Positions 8,020-14,691 of a DNA stretch of 17,945 bases are shown here, piece after piece. The first letter of the stretch is position 1. The number at the start of each line of letters is the position of its first letter. The translations under genes and the position numbers were made by a program. Origin of the DNA: DASVWH01 sp036389715 (lineage in GTDB: Bacteria > Acidobacteriota > Blastocatellia > Pyrinomonadales > Pyrinomonadaceae); the NCBI GenBank assembly GCA_036389715.1, contig DASVWH010000175.1, positions 1 to 17,945 on the forward strand, given 5' to 3'. The notes below the pieces were generated by a model, which was given only the letters and a program-made list of their open reading frames with translations, ran no database searches and was not told where the DNA came from.

Positions 8020-8382
8020 TCAACGGCGATGCGGCGGGCTGACGATGAAGTTGAGACTCAGCCAGAGGCTGCGGCTCCAGCGAAAGAAGAGTAAGGGATA
8101 GACGACGCCGACGCCCATCATCACCCAGTAGACGGAATCCCTGAGCCCGGCGAAGATGGCCAGCGAGGCCAGGTAAACAGCCAGGATAAGGATGTTCGTC
8201 GTGATGACGTTGATGTAGATTGCGCCGATGAAGAAGCCCTGCTCGCGCTCGTAGACGAGGCCGCAGTAAGAGCAAGCCTTTCTCATCTTGAGGAAAGACT
8301 GGAAGAGCTTCGTTTCCCCGCAGGCCGGGCAGCGCAGCCGCATCCCGCGCGCGAGCACTCGCTTTGCTTCATCCATTTTCAT
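8020..8382 (-). CDS. DUF983-family zinc-ribbon membrane protein
   Basis: The 120-residue product starts with a short basic segment and a zinc-ribbon-like pair, CPACG (C18, C21) and CSYCG (C37, C40). Two hydrophobic helices follow (about 50-72 and 82-104), then a short basic tail. The order of zinc knuckle, GLVYEREQGFFIGA segment and two membrane spans is the signature of DUF983. The family has no established function; some members lie near cytochrome oxidase genes, which is not the case here. The ATG at 8382 is preceded by GAGG about 12 nt upstream. The gene appears monocistronic: the next minus-strand gene upstream ends 330 nt away, and a plausible promoter sits between them. Confidence 0.85.
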   Translation of the reverse strand: MKMDEAKRVLARGMRLRCPACGETKLFQSFLKMRKACSYCGLVYEREQGFFIGAIYINVITTNILILAVYLASLAIFAGLRDSVYWVMMGVGVVYPLLFFRWSRSLWLSLNFIVSPPHRR

Positions 8383-8467
8383 CGGCGTTCGCGCCTCTGC
8401 CAGTCCCTCACGCGCAACGGCAAACCCGGCCGGAAGCAGCCCTTTCGCTTTCCCTTAATCCGCGCTA

Positions 8468-8497
8468 AAGATAGCTCTCCGCGAACGCTTCTATCAA
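8468..8497 (-). promoter_or_regulatory. Candidate sigma70-type promoter for the DUF983 gene
   Basis: Read on the minus strand, TTGATA (complement of 8492-8497; five of six to TTGACA) and TATCTT (complement of 8468-8473; four of six to TATAAT) are separated by 18 nt. The -10 lies about 85 nt upstream of the DUF983 start, which gives a leader of about 80 nt. The match is by eye only. Confidence 0.4.
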
Positions 8498-8712
8498 CCC
8501 GGCCCGCTCGCTTCAAGTCGCTCCCGCGCGCCCACCGACAGGTCTCCCCGGAATGTCACGGAGGTCTCGGTTTTTAGGGTAAGTTGCTGTAATCAGGAAG
8601 TTTAAGAGTTGGCCTGGAATCGTCGCGGCGTCACCGAAGGCGGGGCGAATAATGCGTGTCGAATAGTTGGACTTAATCGAATGGTGGCCGAATCATTTAA
8701 GATCGCGGCCCG
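8498..8712. other. Remainder of the 330-nt gap upstream of DUF983; no gene seen
   Basis: The 8383-8712 gap contains no supportable coding region or RNA gene. The short open frame on the plus strand across 8609-8929 has no start context and is antisense to the BamE-like gene. Four copies of CGAAT occur within 48 bp, at 8646-8650, 8660-8664, 8678-8682 and 8689-8693, in an unusually A/T-rich stretch. Just beyond, GCGGCCCG occurs at 8705-8712 and 8726-8733, across the 3' end of the minus-strand gene. No clear intrinsic terminator is visible. Confidence 0.4.
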
Positions 8713-9138
8713 TTATTTTACCGCTGCGGCCCGGACCAGCTCGGCAGGGTTCTCCGTGCGCGAATTGACGAGGATACCGTTGACGAATTCCGCGATGAGG
8801 ACGCGGCCCTCGCTTCGCGAAAAGCGGTACGTGCCGAGGCGGGCATCGCCTTCGCGCCGCTCGGAGACCGAGAGCGGGCGGCCCATCAACCTGACGACCT
8901 CATCCGCGCGCAACCCGTTCTTGAGATAAATGCTGGTCGGCCCGAGCCGGAGCACGCGGCCGACACGCACACTCGAATCATCTCTCCGGGCCGCGCTTCT
9001 TTTCTCTTCGACACGGCCCGTTTTCTCTTCGACGCGGCCCGGACGCACATCTGCGTGTCCTGCGCTGACCCTCGTTTGGGCCGCGACCGCGCCCGTCGTA
9101 AGGAGAATGATTGCGATCAAACCGGAAACCTTTGGCAT
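8713..9138 (-). CDS. Secreted small protein with BamE/SmpA-like domain
   Basis: The 141-residue product starts at the ATG at 9138 (MPKVSGLIAIILLTTGAVAAQ), which has a GGAG about 10 nt upstream and begins a clean signal peptide with cleavage likely after AVA. The GTG at 9162 would put eight charged residues before the signal and is less likely. A charged linker contains a tandem heptapeptide (GRVEEKT, GRVEEKR). The C-terminal 75 residues (YLKNGLRADEVVRLMGRP, then a YRF strand and an LIAEFVNGILV strand) follow the BamE/SmpA pattern of a helix with a small-residue turn and a two- to three-strand sheet ending in F-x-N/D-G. BamE is a lipoprotein of the outer-membrane beta-barrel assembly machine. 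Here no lipobox Cys is present, so this is a BamE-like fold with unknown role rather than BamE itself. It is likely co-transcribed with the small gene 43 nt upstream. Confidence 0.72.
   Translation of the reverse strand: MPKVSGLIAIILLTTGAVAAQTRVSAGHADVRPGRVEEKTGRVEEKRSAARRDDSSVRVGRVLRLGPTSIYLKNGLRADEVVRLMGRPLSVSERREGDARLGTYRFSRSEGRVLIAEFVNGILVNSRTENPAELVRAAAVK
9000..9041 (-). repeat. Tandem 21-bp duplication within the BamE-like gene
   Basis: The 21-bp units at 9000-9020 and 9021-9041 differ at one base. They encode consecutive GRVEEK-containing heptapeptides in the linker between the signal peptide and the folded domain. The duplication keeps frame and charge pattern, consistent with a length-variable spacer. 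Confidence 0.8.
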
Positions 9139-9181
9139 ACGTCTAAACTCCGTCCTTCCCACCCGGAAGCTCTCCTGTCAG

Positions 9182-9406
9182 CTAGTTGAGAGCCGAAGCA
9201 GGCTCTCCGAAAAGGCTCGCGAAGCTGCGGCGCGGGTCCGTGTAGCGACGCTGCTGAAACTCCTTGACCCAGGCCGTCACCTGTGCGGCAACGTCGCGCG
9301 GGCCCGGTTTGGCCGCTTCGCTCTGCTCGCGCCCGGTCTCTGCGGCTTTTCGCTCGCCGTCCAGTTGGCTGCGCTTGATGACTTTAATCGTGTTCTTCGG
9401 ATTCAT
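9182..9406 (-). CDS. Small charged hypothetical protein
   Basis: The preferred start is the ATG at 9406 (74 residues, MNPKNTIKVIKRSQLDGER...), with GGCGGTGA just upstream. An in-frame GTG at 9415 would add three residues. The product is soluble and very polar: a basic beta-like N terminus (TIKVIKRS), a Lys/Glu-rich middle, and an amphipathic helix (about 38-52, AAQVTAWVKEFQQRR) before the tail YTDPRRSFASLFGEPASALN. There is no signal peptide or known domain. It ends 43 nt before the BamE-like start on the same strand, which supports a two-gene transcript. Coding status rests on codon use, the RBS and the operon-like spacing. It might be a regulatory or scaffold peptide, but no function can be assigned. 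Confidence 0.55.
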   Translation of the reverse strand: MNPKNTIKVIKRSQLDGERKAAETGREQSEAAKPGPRDVAAQVTAWVKEFQQRRYTDPRRSFASLFGEPASALN

Positions 9407-9823
9407 GATTTTCACCGCCGTCAGTGGCTTCGCCCGTTCGTCAATCTCTGCGGTTGGCGCGAGGAGGAATAATCGCCCGGCAATCGCGCCGCCGCCTTGC
9501 TCTCCCTATCTACTAACGCGTGACGGGGGCAGAAATTAAATCACGGGCCGGAAATATTCCCGGCGGGCATATTCGGCAGGCGCTTCAGGCCGGGGCGCTC
9601 AAATGATGGCCGAGTCTCAAGACGGCTGATTCTCAGGGCGGGGGAGAGCCTGCGGCGTCGAGACTTGAGGAAAGATGCGGCAATCTATGCTAAAACTCTT
9701 CCGGGATGGCCTTTTGGGCGGCAAGCCCTGCATGGACAGTCTTTTAAAGGCAGAGGTTCAAGGTTCGAGAAAGGCGGGCAGAGCTGGCGGGCGTCATCCT
9801 TCGGACGCTCGCCGGGAATCATC
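9407..9823. other. 417-nt divergent intergenic region upstream of the HSP90/TPR pair
   Basis: The region separates a minus-strand small gene from the plus-strand HSP90-like gene and should hold both promoters. I found no strong -35/-10 pair. TTGAGG (9665-9670) with TATGCT (9686-9691) has a 15-nt spacer, too short for a standard promoter. No CIRCE element (TTAGCACTC-N9-GAGTGCTAA) of heat-shock genes is present. The frame open from 9665 into the HSP90 gene has unconserved-looking residues before the ATG at 9824 and is treated as non-coding. An imperfect dyad is listed separately. Confidence 0.4.
9547..9564. promoter_or_regulatory. Imperfect palindrome, possible operator
   Basis: GCCGGAA (9547-9553), ATA, then TTCCCGGC (9557-9564) forms a near-perfect dyad with one extra C in the right arm. 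The AT-rich centre flanked by GC arms resembles a repressor site, and it lies between divergent genes about 260 nt before the HSP90-like start. No regulator gene is nearby, so the role is speculative. Confidence 0.25.
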
Positions 9824-11644
9824 ATGGAGTACAGGTTTCAGATTAATCTAGGCGGCATCATCGAGCTGCTTTCCAAGCACATTTACAGCAGCCCGCAGGT
9901 CTTTATCCGTGAGCTGCTGCAAAACGGAGTGGACGCCATCACGGCCAGGAGCGCCATCGCGCCCGAGCACCGCGGCATGATGCGGCTGGAGCTGTTGCCG
10001 CAACGGCCGGGCGAGCGCCCCGTCCTAATCTTCAGGGACAACGGCATCGGCCTGACCGAAGATGAAATCCATCGTTTCCTGGCGACCATCGGCGAGACCT
10101 CCAAGCGGGATCAATGGTCTCTGCGGGCACAGGATTTCATCGGCCAGTTCGGTATCGGCCTGCTCTCATGCTTCGTCGTCAGCGATGAGCTGGTGGCCGT
10201 CACGCGCTCGGCCAGAGAGTCGAGCCCGGCCATAGAGTGGCGCGGGCGCGCCGACGGGACTTACTCCCTGCGGCTGTTGGACGAACAGGTGGAGCCCGGC
10301 ACCGAAGTTCGCCTCTACTGCAAGAGCGGGAGCGAAGAGTATTTCCTGCCCGAGACCATCAGGCGGCTGGCGCATCATTACGGCAGCCTGCTGCCCTTTC
10401 CCGTCAGGTTTGCGGACGGCGAAACGGTCGCGCTGATTAACGAAGAGAGACCGCCCTGGCGAGAGAGCTTTGTTGACCCTGACCTGGAACGCGAAGCCTA
10501 TCTCGAATACGGGCGCGCGGTCTTCGGAATGGAGTTTTTCGATTACATTCCGCTCAGCTCGACGGTCGGCGATGTTCAGGGCGTGGCCTTCGTCCTGCCG
10601 TTTTCGCCGGGGCTGGCGATGCGGAAAACGCACCGCGTTTACCTGAAGAACATGCTGCTTTCAGAGCAGACGGAAGGGCTGTTGCCGGACTGGGCTTTCT
10701 TCGTCAAGTGTGTGGTCAACGCCAACGACCTGCGGCCGATGGCTTCGCGCGAATCCTTCTACGAAGACGAGGCGCTGATGGCCACGCGGCTCGCGCTGGG
10801 CCAGTGCCTGCGCCGCTACCTGATAGACCTCGCCGCGTCCAACCCGCAGCGCCTTCAGAAGCTGATTCAACTGCACTACCTCTCGATCAAGGCGCTGGCC
10901 GTTGACGACGAGGAGTTCTTTCGCATCTTTATCAACTGGCTGCCCTTCGAGACCAACATGGGCACGATGACGTTGACGGAGTATCTGAGAGAGCACGAAG
11001 TGGTGCGCTACGTGCCGGACCTGGACGAGTTTCGGCAGATAGCGCGCATCACCGCGGCGCAGTCGCTCTGCGTCATCAACGCCGCATACAGCTATGATGC
11101 CCGGCTCATCGAGAAACTCAACGAGGTCTTCCCACACCTGCGGCTGTCGGTGGTTGACAGCCAGAGCCTGACGCACAGCTTTGAATACCTGACGCTGGAC
11201 GAGCAGGACGAAGTCGCCGAGTTTATCAGCCTGGCCGACCGCGTGCTGCAACCCTTTAAGTGCTCGACGGAGGTCAGAAAGTTTGCGCCGGGAGAGCTTC
11301 CGGCGCTCTATAATGCGAGCGCTGACGCACGCTTCAAGCGCTCCATCGAGACGAGCAAGGAGGTGGCCGACAGCTTCTGGTCCTCCGTCCTGGACCAGCT
11401 TGAAACGGGACTGGAAGACGACTCGTTCGCGCGGCTCTGCTTCAACTATCGCAATCCGGTCATCTACAAAATCACGCGACTGCGCGACGAGACTCTGCTC
11501 CGGCTGTCGGTCCAGATGCTTTACGTGCAGGCCATTCTGCTCAGCCATCGCCCCTTGAACTCAAAGGAGATGGCGTTATTAAATGAAGGTCTGATGGGCT
11601 TTATCGAATGGGGCGCAGACGCTTTTGAGGGGTGGGTGCAATGA
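9824..11644 (+). CDS. Compact HSP90-family (GHKL ATPase) chaperone-like protein
   Basis: The product has 606 residues from the ATG at 9824, which has GGGAA 5 nt upstream. All core Hsp90 ATPase motifs are readable: the N box RELLQNGVDA with E30 (catalytic Glu) and N34 (Mg2+ ligand); DNGIG (72-76); QFGIG (108-112) closing the lid; and a GTEVRLYCK strand. The middle domain has VYLKNMLLSEQTEGLLPDW and SRES, with R309 matching the ATP-contacting Arg of Hsp90 (yeast Arg380). A C-terminal region of about 220 residues follows. The DNG-to-QFG segment is about 39 residues against about 45 in E. coli HtpG, and IGETSK replaces the usual AKSGT lid segment, so this is a divergent subfamily rather than housekeeping HtpG. 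There is no charged linker and no MEEVD tail. The last codons overlap the next gene by 4 nt, which suggests translational coupling to a TPR-like partner. Client and function are unknown. Confidence 0.9.
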   Translation: MEYRFQINLGGIIELLSKHIYSSPQVFIRELLQNGVDAITARSAIAPEHRGMMRLELLPQRPGERPVLIFRDNGIGLTEDEIHRFLATIGETSKRDQWSLRAQDFIGQFGIGLLSCFVVSDELVAVTRSARESSPAIEWRGRADGTYSLRLLDEQVEPGTEVRLYCKSGSEEYFLPETIRRLAHHYGSLLPFPVRFADGETVALINEERPPWRESFVDPDLEREAYLEYGRAVFGMEFFDYIPLSSTVGDVQGVAFVLPFSPGLAMRKTHRVYLKNMLLSEQTEGLLPDWAFFVKCVVNANDLRPMASRESFYEDEALMATRLALGQCLRRYLIDLAASNPQRLQKLIQLHYLSIKALAVDDEEFFRIFINWLPFETNMGTMTLTEYLREHEVVRYVPDLDEFRQIARITAAQSLCVINAAYSYDARLIEKLNEVFPHLRLSVVDSQSLTHSFEYLTLDEQDEVAEFISLADRVLQPFKCSTEVRKFAPGELPALYNASADARFKRSIETSKEVADSFWSSVLDQLETGLEDDSFARLCFNYRNPVIYKITRLRDETLLRLSVQMLYVQAILLSHRPLNSKEMALLNEGLMGFIEWGADAFEGWVQ

Positions 11645-12762
11645 ACGACGCAGAGGACCAGGTTTACGAGCTTATCAGGCGGGCGCTGGGGCTCGAAGAA
11701 GGCGATGAGCAGATCGCGGTGCTGGAGGAGGCCGTGCGGCTGGCCGACCTCGCGGGCGACATCAAGCTGCGGTACTTCGCACGCGAGCAGTTCATCCGCG
11801 CGGCCGTTTTCGGCGGAGCGACCGACAAGGCCCTCGTTGCCTTCTCCTGGTGCTTGTCGCAGTTCGACGCGGACCCGGAAAAGTTTTCCCAGTGGGCCAT
11901 TCTCTGGAAGTACAAGTGGATCGTCGGGCTCGCCTGCAACTTGCCGCAAATCTCGAAGGCGAAGATTTACGAGATGCTGGACGATCTGGCGGAGCGTTCG
12001 CGGCGGGCGGGCTATGGGCTGCGGGCCGTCTACAATCAGCGCTACAGCATCGAGAAGTTCTGGGACAACCGGGAGGAGGCCGTCAAATATTTTCGGAAGA
12101 TGGAGGAGATGCCCGAAGACGCCCTGAGCAACTGTTCGGCCTGCGAGCTGGACGATTACGTGGGCTTTGCCATCTACGAGGGCGACGACGAGCGGGCCGT
12201 CGAGCTGGCGGGCCCGATTCTGGACGGGCACGAGAGATGCGCTTCAGTGCCGCACAGGACTTACGCCAACCTGCTCCTGCCGCTCGTGCGGCTCGACCGG
12301 CTCCCGGAAGCGATGCTCTATCATCAGAGAGGGTATGCCCTGATTGCCAACAACAAGGCATTTCTTGACCGCATCTCCAATCACCTCATCTTTCTGGTCC
12401 TGACGGAAAACTTCAGGCGGGCCATTGCTCTGTTCGAGAAGCATTATCCCTGGAGCGAACAGAACAGCGATCTGCTCTATCGCTTCCGTTTCTACAGGGC
12501 GGCCTGGCTCCTGTTTCAACTCTTATCCGAGCGGGGCGAGAACGCGCTTGAGTTAAGACTGCCCCGCACCTTTCCTCTCTACGCCGAGGAGGGCCGCTAC
12601 GACGCCGCGCGGCTCGCGGAATGGTTCCGGCAGGGAGCGTCCGTGCTGGCCGCCAGGTTCGATGCGCGCAACGAAAACGATTTCTTCGCACGCACGCTCG
12701 CCGAAACACCTGACTTGAAGAGACTGACGGTGCCCTTCCCGCTCGGCGAAGCAGGCGCATAA
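11641..12762 (+). CDS. TPR-like alpha-helical protein coupled to the HSP90-like gene
   Basis: The 373-residue product starts at the ATG at 11641, inside the ATGA overlap with the HSP90-like stop. GAGGGG at 11627-11632 serves as RBS. The sequence is a series of paired amphipathic helices with small and aromatic residues in a TPR-like spacing (for example AVLEEAVRLADLAGD, DERAVELAGPILDGHE, RRAIALFEKHYPW), so an alpha-solenoid is likely. A cysteine cluster, CSAC (C165, C168) with C200 and H205 thirty-odd residues later, could bind a metal. From memory, actinobacterial TPR proteins encoded next to HSP90-family genes carry a similar CxxC block; that recollection is unverified. Eukaryotic Hsp90 co-chaperones often use TPR domains, so a dedicated co-chaperone or client adaptor is the best guess. 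No signal peptide or membrane span is present. The gene converges on the M49-like peptidase. Confidence 0.82.
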   Translation: MNDAEDQVYELIRRALGLEEGDEQIAVLEEAVRLADLAGDIKLRYFAREQFIRAAVFGGATDKALVAFSWCLSQFDADPEKFSQWAILWKYKWIVGLACNLPQISKAKIYEMLDDLAERSRRAGYGLRAVYNQRYSIEKFWDNREEAVKYFRKMEEMPEDALSNCSACELDDYVGFAIYEGDDERAVELAGPILDGHERCASVPHRTYANLLLPLVRLDRLPEAMLYHQRGYALIANNKAFLDRISNHLIFLVLTENFRRAIALFEKHYPWSEQNSDLLYRFRFYRAAWLLFQLLSERGENALELRLPRTFPLYAEEGRYDAARLAEWFRQGASVLAARFDARNENDFFARTLAETPDLKRLTVPFPLGEAGA

Positions 12763-12767
12763 TCGAG

Positions 12768-12783
12768 CGCACGCCTTCGTGCG
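12768..12783 (+). terminator. Small hairpin after the HSP90/TPR pair
   Basis: CGCACG (12768-12773), loop CCTT, CGTGCG (12778-12783) forms a perfect 6-bp stem 5 nt after the TPR stop, in the 65-nt gap between convergent genes. The sequence after it (AGCGCCGCTCCGG) is not T-rich, so termination would be weak or Rho-assisted. Confidence 0.3.
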
Positions 12784-12827
12784 AGCGCCGCTCCGGTTAA
12801 AAGCATTTATCAGAGCGCGGCTGGCAG

Positions 12828-14645
12828 CTATTCGCCGAGCGCAGCATACTTGAAGAGGCGGAAGCGATAGCGCTGCTGGCCGCGGATGTTTTTGGCCACG
12901 GCCCCGTGCAGATTCTCGTCCCACTTCGCGTACTGCTCGATGAACCTGTCGGCCGCCGCCTTGTCGCCCTCATACTGCACTTCCAGCACCTTCGCCAGCA
13001 GTTTGCCGACCACCTCGTGATACCTGTCATAGCGGATGCCGAGTTTGCCCGACTGCGGGTCGAAGCGCAGCAGCCCGTTTTCGAGAAAGAAGTTCCACTG
13101 CATGAGCTGCATCGTATTGTAGGGCTGCTCGCGGCGCGGCCTGTTGTTTTGCAGGACGCGATTGATGCCGCTGGCGTAGACGGCGCGCAGCTGCTCCTCC
13201 GTGTAGTAGCCCTGCTTGCGCAAGGCTTCGGCGACGAAGAGCGAGACGAGGTCCGCCTTCATCTCTTCGAGCAGGCTCGAGTCTTCCTGCAAGGCCACGT
13301 CCAGGTCGCGCCCGTCTTTCGTCATGTCTACGCCGAGATAATGGCCCACTTCGTGCCAGAGCGTGCGGTAAAAGTTGCCGTCCGAGGTCAGCTCTTTCTG
13401 GTGCGCGGGCGCGACGGCGGCGCTCCAGTTCCCTCCCGTGCTCTGAAAAAGCTCCGGGTTGCGCATGATGTTCGAGCGCAGGAGGATGGTCCGGCCGTAG
13501 CGCCGCGCCAGGTAACTCTCGTTCGGGAGGATGGTCGCAGTATTGCCGCCGCGTGCCTGCCCGAAGTCCGCGATCACGTCGTAGACGCCGACCGGAATAT
13601 CCTCCTTGACCTTCTTGTGATGTGAATAAGGCAGCGCGTCTTCGAGCGCCTGCAACCCGCGCATGGCTTTGCGCAGGGCTTCCGTTTCTTCCTGCCGCGT
13701 GCTCAACAGGCTGAAGGCGAAGAGAGTCTTAACGCCGTACAACTCATCGTCGTAGACCTCGTAAGAGCCTATCTGCGCGTTGAGATGCTTGAAGCGGCCA
13801 GTCACCCAGGCCGCGTCGCCCGACTCGTAATCATTCGAGAGCAGATCGCGGCTGCGGTTGCGCAGGTATCGCGCGAACTCCTCATCATCCCTCTGCACGG
13901 CGTCGGCCGCTTCGTTGAGCAAAGCGTGCGCGCGAATCAGTTCGTCGGCGAACGCGACCGAGTAAGGGACGGCATACAGACCCTTCGCGTCGGCACGCGT
14001 GAGCAGGCCCTGAAGCTCTCTTTGCAGTCCCGGATGCAGCGTTGATAAGGCCGGATACTGTCTGAGCTTGGAGAGGTCGCGCCGTAGATTTTCGGTCGTC
14101 GCGCGGCGCACCACCGTGCGGAGGTCCAGAATCGAATCGCGTTTCTCCGGGTGCGCCGTGATGAAGGTCTCGACCTCCTGCTTCGAGATGCGCCAGGGGT
14201 AGAGGTTGATGCCGGGCTGCGGCGCATCTACGGGCAGAAACGGCTCGCGCTTGTTCTCCAGCGTAGTGGCAATCGGCCCCTGGTTGAGACGATAGAGCGT
14301 CAGCAAGTCGGCGGTCGCCGTCGTTCCCTGGCCGCCCCGTTTATCGAGCTGCTGGAGGGCTCGCAGCGCAGAGAGCGCCTGCGCGTGGCGCTGGTCTTCG
14401 TAGAGCGTCTGAAAAATCTTGCCGACTTCGAGCAGCTTTGCGACGGCCGTGCGCTCGCCCGCGCTCAGGTGCGAGAGGTCCGGCGCGAGGCGGATGGTCT
14501 GCATCTTTTCGATGATCGCACGGCTCTTCTCCGGCGGCCAGGCGGCGGGCGGCCCGCTCCCGGCAGCACCCCGCCGCCCGGTCTGTGCCAGCGCGCAGGC
14601 GCAGACGGCCAATATCAATGTCAGGGTCAACAGGCTTTTCATCAT
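12828..14645 (-). CDS. Secreted M49-like (dipeptidyl-peptidase III family) zinc metallopeptidase
   Basis: The product has 605 residues. A signal peptide (MMKSLLTLTLILAVCACALAQ, cleavage probable after ALA) indicates export; the Cys pair does not form a canonical lipobox. The zinc site is H431-E432-V433-G434-H435, and a second motif E460-E461-M462-K463-A464-D465 matches the EECRAE/D motif of DPP III, where the Glu is the third zinc ligand. Classical DPP III has a six-residue HELLGH motif. Here it is five residues, as recalled for a minority of bacterial members such as that of Caldithrix abyssi. The flanking architecture (a long helical N-terminal half, then WHEVGHYLG and a helical tail ending LFKYAALGE) supports family membership, though activity and specificity are unproven. 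Tandem ATGs at 14645 and 14642 follow GAGAGAGGTGA; the second is better spaced. It lies 46 nt downstream of the EEP-family gene and may be part of the same transcript. Confidence 0.78.
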   Translation of the reverse strand: MMKSLLTLTLILAVCACALAQTGRRGAAGSGPPAAWPPEKSRAIIEKMQTIRLAPDLSHLSAGERTAVAKLLEVGKIFQTLYEDQRHAQALSALRALQQLDKRGGQGTTATADLLTLYRLNQGPIATTLENKREPFLPVDAPQPGINLYPWRISKQEVETFITAHPEKRDSILDLRTVVRRATTENLRRDLSKLRQYPALSTLHPGLQRELQGLLTRADAKGLYAVPYSVAFADELIRAHALLNEAADAVQRDDEEFARYLRNRSRDLLSNDYESGDAAWVTGRFKHLNAQIGSYEVYDDELYGVKTLFAFSLLSTRQEETEALRKAMRGLQALEDALPYSHHKKVKEDIPVGVYDVIADFGQARGGNTATILPNESYLARRYGRTILLRSNIMRNPELFQSTGGNWSAAVAPAHQKELTSDGNFYRTLWHEVGHYLGVDMTKDGRDLDVALQEDSSLLEEMKADLVSLFVAEALRKQGYYTEEQLRAVYASGINRVLQNNRPRREQPYNTMQLMQWNFFLENGLLRFDPQSGKLGIRYDRYHEVVGKLLAKVLEVQYEGDKAAADRFIEQYAKWDENLHGAVAKNIRGQQRYRFRLFKYAALGE

Positions 14646-14691
14646 TCACCTCTCTCAATAACCTGATCGAAATCTACGGGCCTGCGATAGC

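Noticed and set aside
8609..8929. Plus-strand 106-codon open frame
   Set aside because: It is antisense to the BamE-like gene, has no RBS, and its Arg/Ser/Thr-rich product has no domain.
9665..9823. 53-residue N-terminal extension of the HSP90-like protein
   Set aside because: The Hsp90 homology begins right after the ATG at 9824, which has a good RBS; the extension looks non-coding.
9407..9823. CIRCE or other classical heat-shock operator before the HSP90-like gene
   Set aside because: No TTAGCACTC/GAGTGCTAA pair is present; the only dyad (9547-9564) is unrelated.
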